A DNA stretch of 64,000 nucleotides from Glycomyces albidus (lineage in GTDB: Bacteria > Actinomycetota > Actinomycetes > Mycobacteriales > Micromonosporaceae): contig NZ_WIAO01000016.1 in NCBI RefSeq assembly GCF_009451885.1, positions 1 to 64,000 of the forward strand, given 5' to 3'. Positions 57,153 through 64,000 of the stretch are shown piece after piece (the first letter of the stretch is position 1; the number at the start of each line of letters is the position of its first letter). A program made the translations under genes and the position numbers. Under the pieces are notes generated by a model. The model did not search any database and was not told the origin of the DNA. It saw nothing but the letters and a program-made list of their open reading frames with translations.

Positions 57153-58124
57153 ATGACCCGCGTCGTCTTCCTGCTGGTGCAGCGGCTGCACCTGCTCGAC
57201 CTGGCCGGACCCGCCCAGGTCTTCTCCACCGCCGCCGACCTCGGCCTGGACTACCGGGCCGAGTACGTCGCCGACCGCGAGGACGTCACCACCGCGCAGG
57301 GCCTCCCGCTCCGCGCGCAGACCGCCTGGCCCGACCTCGACCCGGGGGACCTCGTCCTGGTCCCCGGCTGGCGCTCCCCGAAGACCGCCGGCGGCCCGCG
57401 CCTCATCGGCGACCAGGCGGCCCGGCTGGTCGCGCACCACGAGCAGGGCGGCACCGTCGGCAGCGTGTGCTCGGGTGCGTTCGCGCTCGGCCAGGCCGGG
57501 CTCCTCGACGGCCGCCGCTGCACCACCCACCACGAGCTCCAGGACGAGCTCGCGCAGCGGCACCCGCGCGCCGCGGTCCTGCGCGACCGGCTCTACGTCG
57601 TCGACGACCGGGTCGTCACCTCCGCCGGGATCGCCAGCGGCATCGACCTCGCGCTCCACCTCGTCGCCGTCCGCCACGGCCCCGCCGTCGCCGCCCGCAT
57701 CGCCCGCAGCATGGTCGTGTACGCCCGCCGCAGCGGCGACGCCGCCCAGGACAGCGCGATGCTGCGGCACCGCTCGCACCTCTCCGACGCCGTCCACCGG
57801 GTCCAGGACCTCATCGATGCGCGCTTCGCCGAACCGCTGCGCCTGGCCGACCTCGCCGCCGCGGCCGGAGTCTCCGAGCGCACCCTCACCCGCCGCTTCG
57901 CCGACGCCACCGGCCTGACGCCGCTGCGCTACCAGTCCGCGCTCCGCCTCGAACGCGCCGAGCACCTCATCGCCCAGGGGACGCCGGTCGAGTCCGCTGC
58001 CCGCGCGGTCGGGTTCGTCGACGCCCGCATGCTCCGCCGGCTCCGGGCCGGCAGGGCATGGCACAGCGGCAGCGCCCCGGGAACCCCTCAGTCCCGGGGC
58101 GCTGCCGCCCCCTCATTCGAATGA
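57153..58124 (+). CDS. GlxA-type transcriptional regulator (DJ-1/PfpI plus AraC HTH)
   Basis: A 323-aa regulator. Residues 1-185 are a DJ-1/PfpI-like class I amidotransferase-fold domain, with VPGWRS and the nucleophile-elbow-like GTVGSVCSGAFALGQAGLLDGRRCTTHHELQ. Residues 205-300 hold the AraC DNA-binding region (LADLAAAAGVSERTLTRRFADATGLTPLRYQSALRLERAEHLI, then ESAARAVGFVDARMLRRL). The last approximately 20 residues are encoded by a perfect terminator-like hairpin and look like read-through sequence. Confidence 0.88.
   Translation: MTRVVFLLVQRLHLLDLAGPAQVFSTAADLGLDYRAEYVADREDVTTAQGLPLRAQTAWPDLDPGDLVLVPGWRSPKTAGGPRLIGDQAARLVAHHEQGGTVGSVCSGAFALGQAGLLDGRRCTTHHELQDELAQRHPRAAVLRDRLYVVDDRVVTSAGIASGIDLALHLVAVRHGPAVAARIARSMVVYARRSGDAAQDSAMLRHRSHLSDAVHRVQDLIDARFAEPLRLADLAAAAGVSERTLTRRFADATGLTPLRYQSALRLERAEHLIAQGTPVESAARAVGFVDARMLRRLRAGRAWHSGSAPGTPQSRGAAAPSFE
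58066..58108 (+). terminator. hairpin inside the 3' end of the regulator gene
   Basis: GCGGCAGCGCCCCGGGA and TCCCGGGGCGCTGCCGC form a perfect 17-bp stem with a 9-nt loop, ending 14 nt before the regulator stop. It looks like a transcription terminator although it is translated. Confidence 0.7.
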
Positions 58125-58171
58125 AGTCCTGCGTCCCCGAAGCGGCTGCGCCGCTGGAGGGACTGCGCCGC

Positions 58172-59104
58172 TTAGGGAATCGTGTATCCGGCGGCGCGCA
58201 TGAGCTCGTACCACTCGGGCCGGGTCAGCGGCACCTCCGAGCCCTGCGCCGACCCGACGACCCGATCGATGTTCGTGGTCCCGATGACGACCTGCATCTG
58301 CGCCGGGTGGCGGGTGATCCATGCGACCGCGATCGCGATCGGCGGCACGTCGTACTGCTTCGCGAGCCGGTCGATCACCGCGTTCAGCTCCGGGTACCGC
58401 TCCGAGCCGAGGAACGGCCCGTCGAAGAAGCCCGCCTGGAACGGCGACCACGCCTGGACCGTGATGTCGTGCAGGCGGCAGTAGTCCACGATGCCGTCGT
58501 CGCGGCTGACCGACTGGTCCAGGCCCTGCATGTTCGCGGCCACGCCCTGCGCGATGAGCGGCGCGTGCGTGATCGAGAGCTGCACCTGGTTGGCGACGAT
58601 CGGCTGGTTCACGTACTTGCGCAGCAGGTCCATCTGCCGGGCGGTGTGGTTCGAGACGCCGAACGCGCGGACCTTCCCGGCCGCGGCGAGGTCGTCGAAC
58701 GCGCGGGCGACCTCCTCGGGCTCGACCAGCGCGTCCGGCCGGTGCAGCAGGAGGATGTCGATGTAGTCGGTGTCGAGCGCCGCGAGCGACTCGTCGACGG
58801 ACTCGACGATGTGCTCGTACGAGAAGTCGAAGTACGGGCCGGGGTGCATGATCCCGGTCTTGGTCTGGATGACCAGGCGCTCGCGCTCGGCGGGCGTCAG
58901 CCGCATGGCCTCGGCGAAGCGGCGCTCGCAGCCGTGCCGCGAGCTGCCGTACAGGTCGGCGTGGTCCACGAAGGTGATGCCGGCGTCGACCGCGGCGCCG
59001 ACCAGGGCCCGCACCTCCTCGTCGGTCTTCTCCTGGATGCGCATCAGGCCGAGCACCACGTTCGGTGCGGTGATGTCGGTGCCGGGCATGGTGAACGTCT
59101 TCAT
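58172..59104 (-). CDS. aldo/keto reductase
   Basis: A 310-aa NADPH-dependent reductase of the YdhF-like group. The catalytic tetrad is Asp/Tyr in FVDHADLYGSS, Lys in LVIQTKTGI and His in LLLHRPDALV; the cofactor end has VIGTTNIDRV. It reduces carbonyls of unknown identity. It lies 24 bp downstream of a second aldo/keto reductase in a leftward operon that diverges from a LysR regulator. Confidence 0.93.
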   Translation of the reverse strand: MKTFTMPGTDITAPNVVLGLMRIQEKTDEEVRALVGAAVDAGITFVDHADLYGSSRHGCERRFAEAMRLTPAERERLVIQTKTGIMHPGPYFDFSYEHIVESVDESLAALDTDYIDILLLHRPDALVEPEEVARAFDDLAAAGKVRAFGVSNHTARQMDLLRKYVNQPIVANQVQLSITHAPLIAQGVAANMQGLDQSVSRDDGIVDYCRLHDITVQAWSPFQAGFFDGPFLGSERYPELNAVIDRLAKQYDVPPIAIAVAWITRHPAQMQVVIGTTNIDRVVGSAQGSEVPLTRPEWYELMRAAGYTIP

Positions 59105-59128
59105 TCGACGGGTCCTTCTCGATCGGGG

Positions 59129-59989
59129 TCAGGCGGCGGAGAGCCGGGCGACCTGGTCGGCGGTCAAGGTCAGCTCGGCCGCGCCGGCCGAGTCGCGGAT
59201 GCTCTCGGGGCGCGAGGCGCCCGGGATCGGGACGACGACGGGCGCGAGCGCGAGCTGCCACGCCAGGACCACCTGGTAGACGCTCACGCCGGCCTCGGCC
59301 GCGACCTCGTTGAACGCGGCGTGGCGGCTGCCGAGCTCGGGCGCGCTGCGGATGCCGCCGAGCGGGCTCCACGGCAGGAACGCGACGCCGAGGGTCGCGC
59401 AGTGCTCGAGTTCGCCCAGGCTGGAGCGGAAGCGCGGCGAGAACTGGTTCTGCACCGACGCGAGCCGGCCGCCGAGGATCGCGTTGGCCTCGTCGATCTG
59501 CGCGACGCTCGCGTTCGAGATGCCGGCGAGCCGGATGACGCCCTCGTCGAGCAGGTCGCGGATGGCGCCGACCGACTCGGCGTACGGGACCTGCGGGTCG
59601 GGGCGGTGGAACTGGTAGAGGCCGATGGCCTCGACGCCGAGCCGCTGCGCCGACGCCTTCGCGGCCTGCTTGAGGTACTCGGGGCGGCCGTCCTGGGTCC
59701 AGGAGCCGTCGCCGGGCCGCAGGTGCCCGCCCTTGGTGGCCACCAGGACGTCGTCGGCGCCGGAGCCGTACGCCTTGAGCGCCTTCGCGATCAGCGCCTC
59801 GTTGTGGCCGACCTCGTTCGCGTCCCGGTGGTAGGCGTCGGCGGTGTCGATGAGCGTCACGCCGGCGTCGAGGGCGGCGTGGATCGTCGCGATCGACCGC
59901 TCCTCGTCGGGCCTGCCCTCGATGGACATCGGCATCCCGCCGAGCCCGATCGCCGACACCTGCCGGTTCCCGATGGTGCGCTGCTGCAT
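59129..59989 (-). CDS. aldo/keto reductase
   Basis: A 286-aa reductase distinct from its neighbour. It opens MQQRTIGNRQVSAIGLGGMPMS. Catalytic residues lie in LIDTADAYHRDANEVGHNE (Asp, Tyr), VLVATKGGH (Lys) and LYQFHRPDP (His), and the end VPIPGASRPESIRDSAGA is the cofactor site. AAGGAG lies 8 nt before the ATG. Expression is probably governed by the divergent LysR gene. Confidence 0.93.
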   Translation of the reverse strand: MQQRTIGNRQVSAIGLGGMPMSIEGRPDEERSIATIHAALDAGVTLIDTADAYHRDANEVGHNEALIAKALKAYGSGADDVLVATKGGHLRPGDGSWTQDGRPEYLKQAAKASAQRLGVEAIGLYQFHRPDPQVPYAESVGAIRDLLDEGVIRLAGISNASVAQIDEANAILGGRLASVQNQFSPRFRSSLGELEHCATLGVAFLPWSPLGGIRSAPELGSRHAAFNEVAAEAGVSVYQVVLAWQLALAPVVVPIPGASRPESIRDSAGAAELTLTADQVARLSAA

Positions 59990-60054
59990 TCGTGCACTCC
60001 TTGCGGCTGGGCGGGACGCGGCGCCGCGCGCCCGCCGGCTGGCGGATGACCAGG

Positions 60055-60078
60055 TAGATGCTAGGTTCGGTGTATCTA
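60055..60078. promoter_or_regulatory. possible LysR-binding site
   Basis: TAGAT-(14 nt)-ATCTA is an interrupted inverted repeat in the 139-bp space between the aldo/keto reductase operon and the LysR gene, where a LysR protein is expected to bind. Confidence 0.4.
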
Positions 60079-60128
60079 GAAGTCCAACAACTGACGTTTC
60101 TGGCATTGAGAACCCGAGGGAATGATCC

Positions 60129-61037
60129 ATGGACCTGCGGCAGATGGAGTACCTGGTCGCGCTGGCCGATGAGAGGCACTTCACACGCGCGGCGGAGCTG
60201 ACGGGCATCTCGCAGTCGGGCCTGTCGGCGGCGATCCGCAGCCTCGAGGACGAACTCGGCACCGCCCTGTTCACGCGCACCACCCGCCGGGTCGAGCCCA
60301 CCGAGGCCGGGTTCGCGCTGCTGCCGTACGCGCGGATGATGCTCGAGCAGGCCGCGGGCGCCCGCGACGCCGTCGTCAAGGCCAGCCGGGCCGTCTCCGG
60401 GTCGCTCAGCATCGGCGCCGAGCAGTGCCTCGGACTGGTCGACGTCTCGGCGCTGCTCGACCGCTTCCACCGCCGCCACCCGCGGGTCGAGACCATGTTC
60501 ACCCAGTGCGGCTCGCACGACCTGCTCGGGATGCTCCGCGCCGGCGAGCTCGACGTCGCGTTCGTCGCCACCGACCGGCACCTGAGCACCCTCCCGCACC
60601 GGGAGATCGGCCGCGAGCCGCTCATGGTCGTCATGCCGCCCGACCACCCGCTCGCCCAGCGCGCCTCGGTGCCGTGGGACGCCCTCGAGGACCAGGACTT
60701 CGTCGACTTCGGGGCGGCCTGGGGCGTGCGGACCCTGAACGAGTCGGTGTTCGCCGCGCGCGGGTCGCGGCGGCGCGTGCGCTGCACCGTCAACGACGTC
60801 CACACCCTCCTCGACCTGGTGTGCCGCGGCCTCGGCATCGCCGTCGTCCCCCGGCATGTCGCCGCGAAACCGCAGGCCGCGGCGCTGCGGGTGCTGCCGC
60901 TCGCCGACGCGGACGTGCCGCAGTGGACGGTCTCGGTGGTCTCCACCGCCTGGGACCAGGCCGACTCGCCCGCCGCGCACCTGCTCGAACTCCTCCCGGA
61001 TCCGACCCCTGCGGAGCCGGTCCGGCTCCCGGCTTGA
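60129..61037 (+). CDS. LysR-family transcriptional regulator
   Basis: A 302-aa regulator. Residues 1-62 are the winged helix (MDLRQMEYLVALADERHFTRAAELTGISQSGLSAAIRSLEDELGTALFTRTTRRVEPTEAG). The substrate-binding domain follows from SGSLSIGAEQ with GMLRAGELDVAFVA and LVCRGLGIAVVPRHVA. It is divergent from two aldo/keto reductase genes, the standard LysR layout, so activation of these by a small ligand is the likely role. Confidence 0.93.
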   Translation: MDLRQMEYLVALADERHFTRAAELTGISQSGLSAAIRSLEDELGTALFTRTTRRVEPTEAGFALLPYARMMLEQAAGARDAVVKASRAVSGSLSIGAEQCLGLVDVSALLDRFHRRHPRVETMFTQCGSHDLLGMLRAGELDVAFVATDRHLSTLPHREIGREPLMVVMPPDHPLAQRASVPWDALEDQDFVDFGAAWGVRTLNESVFAARGSRRRVRCTVNDVHTLLDLVCRGLGIAVVPRHVAAKPQAAALRVLPLADADVPQWTVSVVSTAWDQADSPAAHLLELLPDPTPAEPVRLPA

Positions 61038-61129
61038 AGAAATCCGGAGACAGTGCGGCGGCGGATGTCGAAAACCGCGGACCGGCCCCGTCGTCCCAGG
61101 CGAAGATCCGAACAGCCTAGGAGGTCACC

Positions 61130-61522
61130 GTGAAGTACGTCATCCTCATCCACTCCAACCCGCAGCCGTGGGGCCACCCGACCGGGGACTTCATCCCCGA
61201 GAACCAGGCGCTGCCGGCCGAGCAGCGCGAGCGCCTCAACGCGGAGTTCGAGCGGCTGCTCACCGAGATGAGCGAGAACGGCGAGCTCGTCGCCGCGGAG
61301 GCGCTCGCCGACCCGAGCACCTCGACGCTCTACCGCTGGAGCGGCGGCGAACCGCTCGCCACCGACGGCCCGTACTCCGAGTCGAAGGAGCACCTCGCCG
61401 GGTTCTTCCTCATCGACGTCGCCGGACCCGAACGCGCCCAGGAGATCGCGCGCGCGTTCTCCGGACCCGGCGAGACCGTCGAGCTGCGTCCGGCGATGTG
61501 GCCCGGCGGCGAAGAGCACTGA
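61130..61522 (+). CDS. YCII/DGPF-domain protein
   Basis: A 130-aa protein of the YCII-related DGPF family: MKYVILIHSNP at the start, ATDGPYSESKEHLAGFFLIDVAGPERA with the DGPY motif. GTG start with AGGAGG 6 nt upstream. These proteins are nearly always paired with SigJ-type sigma factors, as here (stop and ATG overlap by one base, TGATG). Their biochemical role is not established. Confidence 0.92.
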   Translation: MKYVILIHSNPQPWGHPTGDFIPENQALPAEQRERLNAEFERLLTEMSENGELVAAEALADPSTSTLYRWSGGEPLATDGPYSESKEHLAGFFLIDVAGPERAQEIARAFSGPGETVELRPAMWPGGEEH

Positions 61523-62724
61523 TGGACTCCCGGCTCGAGGACGTGTGGCGGCGCGAGTCGCCGCACGTCCTCGGGGCGCTGGTGCGTCGCTACGGCCACT
61601 TCGACGCCTGCGAGGACGCTGTCCAGGAGGCGCTGCTGGCCGCCGCCGTCCACTGGCCGCGCGCCGGCGTGCCCGCGAACCCGCGCGGCTGGCTGATCCG
61701 CGCCGCCTCCCGCCGCCTCGTCGACGCCCTCCGCAGCGACCGCGCCCGGCACGACCGCGAGACCGCCGCGACCCGCCTCGAACCCGACTCGCACGCCGCC
61801 GCAGCGGACGACTCGCTGCACGTCCTGCTGCTGTGCTGCCACCCGTCGCTGACGCCCGCCTCCCAAGTGGCACTGACCCTCCGGGCCGTCGGCGGGCTCA
61901 CCACCGAGCAGATCGCCGCCGCGTTCCTCGTCCCGCCCGCCACGATGGGGCAGCGCATCAGCCGCGCCAAAGCGAAGCTCGCGGCCGCGGGCGCCCGCCT
62001 CGGCGACGCCACCCGCGCCGACCTGCCCGACCGCGTCAACTCCGCCCGGCAGGTCCTCTACCTGGTCTTCAACGAGGGCTACACGGCCACCGGCGGCACC
62101 GACCTCCTCGACGTGTCCCTCACCGCCGAGGCGATCCGCCTCACCCGCGAGCTGCGCCGGCGCCTGCCCAGCGACACCGAGACCGCCGGGCTCCTCGCGC
62201 TCATGCTCCTCACCGAGGCCCGCAGCCCCGCCCGCACCGACGCGCGCGGCGACCTGGTGCCGCTCGCCGGCCAGGACCGCACCCGCTGGGACGCCGGCCT
62301 CATCGCCGAAGGCACCGCCCTCGTCGAGGCGGCCCTGCCGACGGGGCCCGTGGGGCCGTTCCAGCTCCAGGCCGCCATCGCCGCCGTCCACAGTGAAGCG
62401 GCCCGGTATGAAGACACCGACTGGCCGCAGATCGCCGAGCTGTACCGGATGCTCGACGCCCTCGCCCCCGGTCCCGTGGTCACCATGAACCGCGCCGTCG
62501 CGGTCGCGATGACCGACGGCCCCGAGGCGGGCCTGGCGATGCTCGACCCGCTCCTGCGCGCGCCGGCCCCCGCGCCCGCGCACCGGCTGCACGCGGTTCG
62601 CGCCCACCTCCTCGAACGAGCCGGCCGGCCGGCCGAGGCCCGGGACGCCTTCCGGGAGGCCGCCCGGCTCGCGGTGAGCACCCCCGAGCAGCGGTACCTG
62701 CTGGCGAAGGCCGCCCGGTCCTGA
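61522..62724 (+). CDS. ECF sigma factor of the SigJ/ECF41-42-like group
   Basis: A 400-aa sigma factor. Sigma region 2 is about residues 10-75 (RRYGHFDACEDAVQEALLAAAVHWPRAG, NPRGWLIRAASRRLVDALRS), and region 4 about 110-165 (ALTLRAVGGLTTEQIAAAFLVPPATMGQRISRAKAKL). A long carboxy-terminal domain follows (RVNSARQVLYLVFNEGYTATGG and TPR-like helices to the end). In this ECF group the extension controls activity in place of an anti-sigma factor. It is coupled to the YCII gene. Confidence 0.93.
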   Translation: MDSRLEDVWRRESPHVLGALVRRYGHFDACEDAVQEALLAAAVHWPRAGVPANPRGWLIRAASRRLVDALRSDRARHDRETAATRLEPDSHAAAADDSLHVLLLCCHPSLTPASQVALTLRAVGGLTTEQIAAAFLVPPATMGQRISRAKAKLAAAGARLGDATRADLPDRVNSARQVLYLVFNEGYTATGGTDLLDVSLTAEAIRLTRELRRRLPSDTETAGLLALMLLTEARSPARTDARGDLVPLAGQDRTRWDAGLIAEGTALVEAALPTGPVGPFQLQAAIAAVHSEAARYEDTDWPQIAELYRMLDALAPGPVVTMNRAVAVAMTDGPEAGLAMLDPLLRAPAPAPAHRLHAVRAHLLERAGRPAEARDAFREAARLAVSTPEQRYLLAKAARS

Positions 62725-62912
62725 CCGCAGGGCGACCGCTCGGCGCGCGTTCGGCGCACAATGGACGCCGTCCGGCGCAGCCGCCTTGCCAGCGCCACCA
62801 CGACAAATCGATAATTCTCGATGTCTACTGCATCGCTCGTCCCCCTCATGACGACCACGGCCCTCACCCCGTCGACGCAGCCTGATGCGCCCGCATCCCA
62901 AGAAGGGCAGCC
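62725..62912. promoter_or_regulatory. promoter region of the secreted deacetylase gene
   Basis: The interrupted palindrome ATCGA-TAATTC-TCGAT (62805-62820) overlaps a GATAAT -10-like hexamer, suggesting a regulated promoter. GAAGGG at 62902-62907 is the ribosome site. Confidence 0.4.
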
Positions 62913-64000
62913 ATGCAAAGCCACCGCATCAGACCGCTCATCGCCACCCTGTCCGCGCTCGCCGTCGCCGCCGCGACCGTCGTCGCACTCCTCATCGCGA
63001 GCCCGTCGTACGCCCAGACCTGCAACGGCTACGTCGCGCTCACCTTCGACGACGGACCCAACCCCGGCACCACGAACAGCCTCCTCAACGCGCTCACCGC
63101 GAACGGCCTGCGCGCCACCATGTTCAACACCGGACAGGCGGCCGCCTCCAACCCGTCCCTGGTGCGCGCCCAGGTCAGCGCCGGCATGTGGGTCGCCAAC
63201 CACTCCTACACCCACCCGCACATGACCCAGCTCAGCTCCACCCAGATGGCCCAGGAGATCTCCCGCACCCAGCAGGCGATCCAGCAGGCCGGCGGCGGCA
63301 CCCCCGTCCTCTTCCGGCCCCCCTACGGCGAGACCAACGCGACCCTCCGGTCCGTCGCCTCCCAGCACGGCCTCACCGAAGTCCTGTGGAGCGTCGACTC
63401 CCAGGACTGGAACGGCGCCAGCACCGCCCAGATCGTCTCGGCCGCGAACAACCTCCAGAACGGCGGCGTCATGCTCATGCACGACGCCTACCAGAACACC
63501 ATCAACGCGATCCCCCAGATCGCCTCCAACCTGCGCTCCCGCGGCCTGTGCGCCGGGATGATCTCCCCGTCCACCGGCCGCGCCGTCGCCCCCGACGGCT
63601 CCGGCGGCGGCGGCGGCGGTGGCGGCGAGGGCACCGACCTCCTCCGCTCCCAGTCCGCCGGCAAGTGCATCGACGTGCCGGGCGGCAACACCGCCAACGG
63701 CACCCGCGTCCAGCTCTACACCTGCTACGAGGGCGCGAACCAGCAGTTCACGTACACCTCCGCGCAGGAACTCCGCGTCCTCGGCAAATGCCTCGAGGCC
63801 ACCTCCGGCACCAACGGCACCCTCGCGCAGATCGCCACCTGCACCGGCGCCGCCTCCCAGAAATGGACCTTCGGCTCCGACGGCACCATCCGCAACAGCG
63901 GGCACAACACGTGCCTCGACGTCTACAGCTCCGACAACGGCGCCGCCGTCCAGCTCTACTCGTGCTGGACCGGTGCCAACCAGAAGTGGACCCGCGTCTG
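62913..64000 (+). CDS. secreted CE4 polysaccharide deacetylase with ricin-type lectin domain (partial)
   Basis: The gene is cut by the right window edge after about 362 codons. A signal peptide ends near SPSYA-QTC (residue 34). The NodB-type domain has YVALTFDDGPNPG (catalytic Asp and metal-binding Asp), HSYTHPHM (metal-binding His pair), LFRPPYGETN and VMLMHDAYQN, the arrangement of Streptomyces acetylxylan esterase/chitin deacetylase enzymes. A Gly-rich linker (about residues 230-240) leads to a ricin B trefoil with LRSQSAGKCIDVPGG and QKWTF repeats (Q-x-W). It probably deacetylates plant or fungal polysaccharide outside the cell. Confidence 0.93.
   Translation, partial: MQSHRIRPLIATLSALAVAAATVVALLIASPSYAQTCNGYVALTFDDGPNPGTTNSLLNALTANGLRATMFNTGQAAASNPSLVRAQVSAGMWVANHSYTHPHMTQLSSTQMAQEISRTQQAIQQAGGGTPVLFRPPYGETNATLRSVASQHGLTEVLWSVDSQDWNGASTAQIVSAANNLQNGGVMLMHDAYQNTINAIPQIASNLRSRGLCAGMISPSTGRAVAPDGSGGGGGGGGEGTDLLRSQSAGKCIDVPGGNTANGTRVQLYTCYEGANQQFTYTSAQELRVLGKCLEATSGTNGTLAQIATCTGAASQKWTFGSDGTIRNSGHNTCLDVYSSDNGAAVQLYSCWTGANQKWTRV

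Noticed and set aside
58113-60980. Long minus-strand open frame across the aldo/keto reductase and LysR genes
   Set aside because: Arg-rich translation out of frame with two clear reductases and antisense to LysR.

Overview
The window is very GC-rich, uses GTG and TTG starts freely, and packs genes into operons with 4-bp ATGA/GTGA overlaps. An IdeR/DtxR-type iron box, streptogrisin-type protease, SigJ-type ECF sigma factor, MMPL transporter and NudK-like hydrolase all point to an actinomycete chromosome. A Glycomycetaceae or Micromonosporales-like host is my guess only. The left edge is the end of a ribosomal RNA operon (23S 3' end, 5S, terminator).

Positions 0.6-12.9 kb hold mostly housekeeping and accessory genes: an unknown protein, a TPR membrane protein, gamma-glutamyltransferase, an AlkZ/YcaQ-type DNA glycosylase, a secreted serine protease, an NmrA-like protein with paired operators, a NarL-type two-component system, a DUF998 membrane protein and a nitrilase-family hydrolase. 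At 13.1-14.3 kb is a compact toxin-immunity pair: a DddA-like (SCP1.201-type) deaminase and an Imm1-like partner. After a secreted serine hydrolase and a few unknown small genes comes an iron-controlled divergent pair at 17.7-21.2 kb. One gene is a siderophore-interacting reductase; the other is an unusual fusion of a penicillin-acylase-type amidase with a siderophore-type GNAT acyltransferase.

Positions 22.2-40.0 kb form one catabolic island: three SDRs, a TetR regulator, a quinone oxidoreductase, a complete Liv-type ABC importer, an APH-like kinase overlapping an ACAD10/11-type acyl-CoA dehydrogenase, an acyl-CoA ligase, a thioesterase, a second acyl-CoA dehydrogenase, a thiolase, a MaoC hydratase and a zinc alcohol dehydrogenase. 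Four copies of one 18-bp operator-like sequence sit at its promoters. The kinase + dehydrogenase + ligase set resembles the logic used for 4-hydroxy acids (mammalian ACAD10/11, Pseudomonas levulinate Lva pathway). I therefore infer import and beta-oxidation of a carboxylic acid passing through a gamma-hydroxyacyl-CoA.

Positions 40.4-44.7 kb carry a TetR/MMPL pair, a DinB/maleylpyruvate-isomerase-like protein and a hemerythrin protein whose only well-placed start codon is ATA. Positions 45.2-56.3 kb are the most novel part. A leftward four-gene, fully overlapping operon ends in a TPR protein and a CHAT (caspase-like) protease. Opposite it is a rightward set of two membrane proteins and an Hsp70-type ATPase joined through one membrane span to an extracytoplasmic beta-propeller-like region. 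Degenerate tandem repeats separate and invade these genes. The right end holds an isochorismatase/GlxA-type regulator pair, two aldo-keto reductases divergent from a LysR regulator, a YCII-SigJ pair and the start of a secreted CE4 polysaccharide deacetylase with a ricin-type lectin domain, cut off by the window edge.
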